Below are positions 47,711 through 64,000 of a stretch of DNA of 64,000 nt, piece after piece. The DNA comes from Crambe crambe (lineage: Eukaryota; Porifera; Demospongiae; Poecilosclerida; Crambeidae). The notes beneath the pieces were generated by a model. The model had not been told where the DNA came from. It worked only from the letters and a program-made list of their open reading frames with translations, and did not search any database. The position numbers were made by a program, and so were the translations under genes. Location: positions 8,758,556-8,822,555 of the forward strand of contig OZ004585.1 of NCBI GenBank assembly GCA_963924555.1, read 5' to 3'. Numbering within the stretch: position 1 is the first letter of the stretch; each line of letters begins with the position of its first letter.

Positions 47711-48172
47711 TGTCATGGTTAGGCGTGGGGCTAATATGCTCTTTTTTTTGGGCCTATTATTCTATTCTGCAGTGCTCCCACAGAAGACCCATTATTCTTT
47801 TCATAGTAGTCTATTATTCTCAACAATATATATCGAAATATCATGAAAGAGTACTTTTTAAGCTGTGTACAGCATTAAAGATGTATACAGTTTTCTTGCT
47901 GATCCCTAAAAGGATGTTTTTAAAATAAAAAAATTCTCACTCAGAATGCACACACCAGTATCAATTTTGTGCCAAGTCAAGACGCCGGCATGCACTGGAC
48001 AATCAGACAAGGGCTAGGGAGGAGCAAGGTTAGTAGCTATAATAATGACTGCAGCCTATTATTCTGGTTTTTTTTTTAAAGCCTATTACCTATTATGCTG
48101 GGATTCCAGTGAGGCCCTATTATTCCCATTATTATGCTAGCATATTAGCCCCATGCCTAGTCATGGTTCTTG
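47711..48172. mobile_element. ~460-bp inverted-repeat element
   Basis: GTTAGGCGTGGGGCTAATAT (47718) is mirrored by ATATTAGCCCCATGCCTAG (about 48144-48163), with CCTATTATTCT words repeated inside. CATGG occurs near both outer ends. Noncoding; in the gap upstream of receptor 6. Confidence 0.65.
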
Positions 48173-48339
48173 ATATTAACTGGTACAGTGATAAGTATTA
48201 ATTATAATGGGAGGCACTAAAATTGCAATGTTAATACAAAATAATAATAATAATAATAATAACAACATTAATTCAACAACACAAACAACAACAACAACAA
48301 CAACAAGCTGCAATATATAGTTTACAATTGACTATACTA

Positions 48340-48715
48340 ATCATAATAAAAGACCCTATTCTTGCGTGCAGTCTTTTGTATGATTTCAACACACTTGCTT
48401 CTCCAGTTACTTTCTGTAGGTTCACTAAAATCGGCTACAGTCTTTTTATTCACAGTCCCTTCAGTCTTTCTACCTTCACTAGCTACCTTCAGTCGATGCG
48501 GATAAACATAGCATTCTAATTTCTCCTAATCTTTTATCTATTATAGTTCTGTCAATCTTCTCTCTAATCACCTCTGTCTTATCATCTAAAGCTTGTTTTT
48601 TTATTCTTCAAGTCTTTCCAGCAATAAATACTGATAATAACGACCAGAAAAATGGTAACAAGTAGGAGGAATACAAGGAGGCACAAAGGAAGAATGAGGT
48701 CAAAATCTGCAGAGA
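48340..48715 (-). pseudogene. Dead copy of the receptor-7 TM/tail exon
   Basis: It aligns with receptor-7 exon 5 and its flank. The acceptor and TM helix are preserved (DLILPLCLLVFLLLVTIFLV). A one-base gain in an A run then shifts the frame into a stop, much of the coiled coil is lost, and a tail (EPTESNWRSKCVEIIQK) still resembles receptor 7. Flanking sequence including the adjacent MITE is also duplicated, so a segment of about 0.6-0.7 kb was copied in tandem. Confidence 0.8.
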
Positions 48716-48743
48716 TTTAATAGGCACCACATTACTCTCAATA

Positions 48744-48895
48744 CAGTAGAACCTCCGAATAATGGACAGACTTGGGACCCATCCTTTTGGCCTCTATAGA
48801 GAGGGCGTCCTCTTTTGGAGGTTATTTTATAAAAGGTACTTTAAGAATTGAGAGGTTTGTCCTCTTTTGGAGTGTCCCTATCAGAGGTTCCACTG
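48744..48895. mobile_element. 152-bp MITE, CAGTAGAACCTC family
   Basis: CAGTAGAACCTCC is mirrored by AGAGGTTCCACTG, flanked by TA. Its twin, partly deleted, is at about 49984-50118 beside receptor 7, confirming the tandem duplication. Confidence 0.75.
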
Positions 48896-48935
48896 TATAA
48901 CTATGTAACTACAATAGTATAATAGTTACTATTAT

Positions 48936-49300
48936 GGACACGCAATCTTCATCATGTCCCGCTGCGCATGCCCAGCAAGGGGTTAAGTACTGTGTACTGT
49001 GCTGTGTGGTCACAAATTGGTCCCGTCAACATCTGCTAAGTGCTTGGGCCATTGGTGGTTATGGGACCTCTCTTCTGACAAAGCCATCGATGAAGCCATT
49101 GAGAAAGCAAGGAAATACTTCTTTGCTTATGGTGCTGCAGGTGCTTTTGATGGCCAGCTGAACCCCTCTCAGGAAGAGCCATTTTTGAAGCATGTGTTGA
49201 ACCGGTTCTCCTTTACAACTGTGAGAACTGGTTCCTCACCGAGCCTCTTCTTGCTAAGCTGGTGTTATTTCAAGCTGAGATCAGTGCCTCAGGGACATTG
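48936..49300 (+). mobile_element. Decayed LINE reverse-transcriptase C-terminal fragment
   Basis: Two frames together give a protein typical of the end of non-LTR retrotransposon reverse transcriptases: AIDEAIEKARKYFFAYGAAG then, after a frame change, LLYNCENWFLTEPLLAKL. No start, no full domain and several frame breaks. It is a dead fragment. Confidence 0.65.
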
Positions 49301-49436
49301 AACTCTATATTATGAGCTCTAATTGTTTTCATGTGACTGAATATTATTATACCTAGTAGGTACCTGGTCTTAATACAATGAAAAAAATACAAAAGACTAC
49401 AAGATAGTTTGCAATTTGGAAAAACTATAGAAGATC

Positions 49437-51960
49437 CTATTCTTCTTGTGAACATTCTCTGATAGACTCGATGATTTTAACACATTCACTCAATAGACTC
49501 ATGTAGTCAGGAGTTGGTTCACAAAAATCCTCCTTTGTAGTTGCCTTTTTTCCATTTTCAGTCACTTCAGATGCAGCCATCATTGTGGGCAAACTGCAAA
49601 TTTTTGAATCCTCACCAAGCTTCATACCATTTTTGAGGAATTCCAACAAGTTGTCAATTCTTGCATTCAGTTTTCTTTTCTCTTCTCTATAATATTCTTT
49701 CTCTTCTCTAAGTTCCTTTCTTAATTCATTCTTCTCTCTTGTATGGTTTTCTATTAATCCATCCTTCTCTCTCGTGAGGTTTTTAATTAATCCATTCTTC
49801 TCTCTAATTGATCCATTTTCCACCTCTAAAGCTTTTTTTTTATTCCTCAAGTCTTTCCAGCAATAAACACTGATAATGATGACCAAAAAAATGGTAACAA
49901 GTAGAAGGAATACAAGGAGGCATAAAGGAAGAATGAGGTCCAAATCTGCAGAGATTTAATAGGCACCACATTACTCTCAATACAGTAGAGACTTGGGACC
50001 CATCCTTTTGGCCTTTATAGAGAGGTTGTCCTCTTTTGGAGGTTATTTCATACAAGGTACTTTAAGAATTGAGAGGTCTGTTGTCTTTTGGAGTGTCCCT
50101 TATCAGAGGTTCCACAGTAACTACGCACAATTATTATATTACTTAATTCTCACTGGATTTATTGTATCTTTTCCCATCTGTTTTGTAAGGTCCCACCGTG
50201 GTGTCGTCATAAGCAAAGGCAACATGTACTGTGAAAAGATCAAAGGGGATATTGCCACGGTACAGCACAAAGTAGAACACATTAGTATCATTGATGTACT
50301 GGTCGGGGTTCCTCAAGGCTGTGTGTCCAGTATGGACCTCGGTGAAGCGAATATTAAACCTGAGTGGAACGAGGGAGTGTACATTAGCGTTTACTACAAA
50401 CGTTAAGTGTCCGTGGATGTTCTGAAGGATGTCAAGAGAATTGAATTCACCTACATCAGTCATACAAAAGAACAGATAATAATTGAAGAGGGCTCCTCAA
50501 TTTAACATCAAGGTTTTCAAGATCCAAACAAATAGATAAATAAATAAATAAATAAATAAATAAACAAACACACAAATAAATAAATAAACAAACAAATAAA
50601 CAAATAAATAAATAAATAAATAAACAAAGAAACAAATAAATAAATAAATAAATAAATAACCCACCTAGGAAAAAGAGCATTGATTGGCTCCTATCTGTTT
50701 CATTGGTTGCAGTTTCAGCAATACACTCAACACTTCCTGAATCGTGGACCTCAGGGTTGAAGATGGTCAGGAAACTCTGAACGATAAAATCATTACTACC
50801 ATCTGTCAGGTTGGTTTCATTCATTGCAAACTTTAGGTTGTTGGTTGAAATACTTTTCTCTTTGTGCTTCCATGTTATCACAGGGCGGTCGGAAGAACTC
50901 CGTGCTTCACACTTGAAGGTGACAACCGTCAAATTTTCTAGAGATAATATTTTTTCCTTTGGGAGATTTTCTGTGATTCGCATGTTCCCTACAAGTAAAA
51001 TATGATCAATGATCAGAATAATTAAGGACCAGAACTATCCTTACTCCAAAAACAGGTTTTATTACTATTAATATATAGTGACTCACTTAAAACAACTAAA
51101 GTTTGTTTGGCAGTTCTTATCTGTGTGAAGTTATATCTCCGATTGGTGGTGGCATCCTGGACTTGTAATAAACAGAGGTAAGTATTACCATCAGAAAGAT
51201 GAGAATCACGTATAAAGAGAGAGAAGTTGCTACGTTCGATGGAGTATCTTTGGTCCCCTACAGTATTCAGTGCTGTGGGATCGATGGCTGCAAATATTCT
51301 GTTCTGTTTGAAAGCATCGACCCATCGGACGTAGTACAGGGATAACTCTCTCCCAGGGGTTATCGGACAATCAAGACGAGTGGTGAATCCAAATCTGGCT
51401 GACATTATCCGTGAGGGTGCTTCAATGGGATTATTATCTGGATATGCTGTGGGATTGTTAGATTCATGCTATGTAATGACACTTGACACTAGCTATGTGC
51501 AAGAGTTTTATAAAAATTTCACCATCTAGCAGTATTGGTATAGGCATCATATTTAAAAAAAAAACAACTGAACGATAGACCTCAATGTTCAGTACATGCA
51601 GACTGTGCCAAAGTGCTTACCCACGATACGGATGGCTCTACTTCGTAAGTCCCCCAGTCTGCAAGTGTAATTTCCCTCCAGGGATCTGTTGACTACAACT
51701 AAAGCAATTCCATTGTCATTCAAAAGATCTAGAGGGAGCTGTATTTCATTGGAGTAGATCACCAGGGTTGAGTTTGTAGATACAAAATCTCCATGTTCAT
51801 CCACCATTCGACATCTAAATTCTATTAAGTTCCAGGTCACTGGGTCGTCTTCATTTCTTGGTGTGTTTAAGATAAAATCTAAGCTTTGTTCTTGAGTGCT
51901 GAGGGCAACAGTCAGCAATATTAGGGCAGTTGAAAGTAGCTTGAAGTTCTTCTGATCCAT
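49437..51960 (-). CDS. Ig receptor 7, coiled-coil tail, most compact gene
   Basis: 609 residues from exons 51621-51960, 51087-51446, 50665-50988, 50154-50450 and 49437-49945, all phase 1, spanning only 2.5 kb. Exon 1: signal peptide and atypical Ig-like domain (IEFRC to EGNYTCRL). Exon 2: Ig (LDCPITPG, YYVRWVDA, YLCLL). Exon 3: Ig (FKCEARSSSD, VITWKH, VECIA), using a GTGGGT donor. Exon 4: Fn3-like (LFTVHVAFAYDD, VGPY). Exon 5: TM helix, a Glu/Lys coiled coil with LTREK/HTREK repeats, and the end PDYMSLLSECVKIIESI. The tail keeps a tyrosine where receptors 5 and 6 have EGYD. Its terminal exon has a dead copy at 48340. Confidence 0.85.
50525..50660. repeat. (TAAA/CAAA)n tract in receptor-7 intron 3
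   Basis: A simple AAAT/AAAC repeat that directly follows exon 3 on the minus strand. Confidence 0.9.
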
Positions 51961-52348
51961 TATTACAATATCTAGACCTACAGGAGCAACATGCTTGTAA
52001 AATTGGCTACTTAGTCATATCTACCGGTACCAACCAGGCCTCATTTCCCTTTATTATAATCAAATAAAAGCACCGATTAGCTACCTCAATATCCAGCGAC
52101 TAATCATAGCAAAAGTTAGCGTTACTTAATGGAGCGTGTGGTTGCGCTAGGTAACTAGGTACCCACAATCATACCTTTTCTTGTGTAGCAGCTAGGGTCA
52201 AGTAAAACGTCTCCCGAGAAGAATTGTGCAGAGTCGTTTTATAATTAATTTTGCAAATCACGCATGCGCACGAATTATTGTGGTTTTATGACACAATACA
52301 ATTATAAGTGCAATAGTGTGACAAACATGCCCACAAAATGGGCGTGTG
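51961..52348 (-). promoter_or_regulatory. 5' region of Ig receptor 7
   Basis: CGCATGCGCA at 52261-52270 is an NRF1-type site 300 bases upstream of the ATG. A donor (AAGAAAAG then GTATGA near 52173) and an acceptor (CTCCTGTAG near 51979) on the minus strand suggest a noncoding first exon. The stop codon of the Mesh-like gene lies just beyond, so this is a compact head-to-tail spacing. Confidence 0.45.

Positions 52349-64000
<11,652 letters not shown>

Noticed and set aside
48999..49301. A short host gene in the gap upstream of receptor 7's dead exon copy
   Set aside because: Its residues match the end of a LINE reverse transcriptase and the frame breaks; treated as a dead fragment.

Overview
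This is eukaryotic, animal DNA. Genes are split by spliceosomal GT-AG introns, some only 44-49 bases long. It encodes animal-only architectures: a Sema-PSI-IPT receptor tyrosine kinase, a NIDO-IPT-AMOP-VWD-EGF Mesh-type protein, a CARD-like plus Death-domain adaptor, and many Ig receptors. Compact genes with only single-copy signalling families, plus many small inverted-repeat elements, microsatellites and AGCTAGCT-type words, fit an early-branching animal. I think a sponge is most likely, but this is inference. No RNA genes or CRISPR arrays were seen. Exon borders below were placed by eye from splice sites and checked by reading-frame phase.

Layout. At 1-1264 (-) is the 5' part of a probably N-myristoylated protein that runs off the left edge. 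It shares a 196-base divergent promoter with a MET/RON-like receptor tyrosine kinase (1461-12613, +, 25 exons). At 13442-14513 (+) is a small CARD-like/Death-domain adaptor. From 14667 to 51960 lies the main feature: seven paralogous Ig receptors. Two are on + (14667-19195 and 20756-27271) and five on - (27734-33149, 33398-37785, 37914-42360, 44508-47426, 49437-51960). Each has five coding exons with only phase-1 introns, one domain per exon: signal peptide plus an atypical Ig-like domain, Ig, Ig, a cysteine-free Fn3-like domain, then TM plus cytoplasmic tail. Between them sit an intronless zinc-finger-like gene (20112-20714, -), an unidentified gene bracketed by inverted repeats (42654-43574, +), and several dead fragments. 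From 52349 to the right edge (-) is a Mesh-like transmembrane protein whose 5' end is outside the window.

How it may work together. The seven receptors look like a tandemly expanded, recombining cell-surface recognition family. The adhesive/junctional protein, the receptor kinase and the death-fold adaptor beside them are at least compatible with a recognition and signalling neighbourhood. The layout recalls the Ig-receptor allorecognition complex of the cnidarian Hydractinia, but that is analogy, not shown here. Most receptor genes start next to a palindrome of the NRF1 type (TGCGCATGCGCA). Evidence of turnover includes a gene-conversion-like tract between receptors 1 and 3, dead copies of receptor tails, and a fossil exon of the Mesh-like gene 35 kb from the intact one in the opposite orientation.
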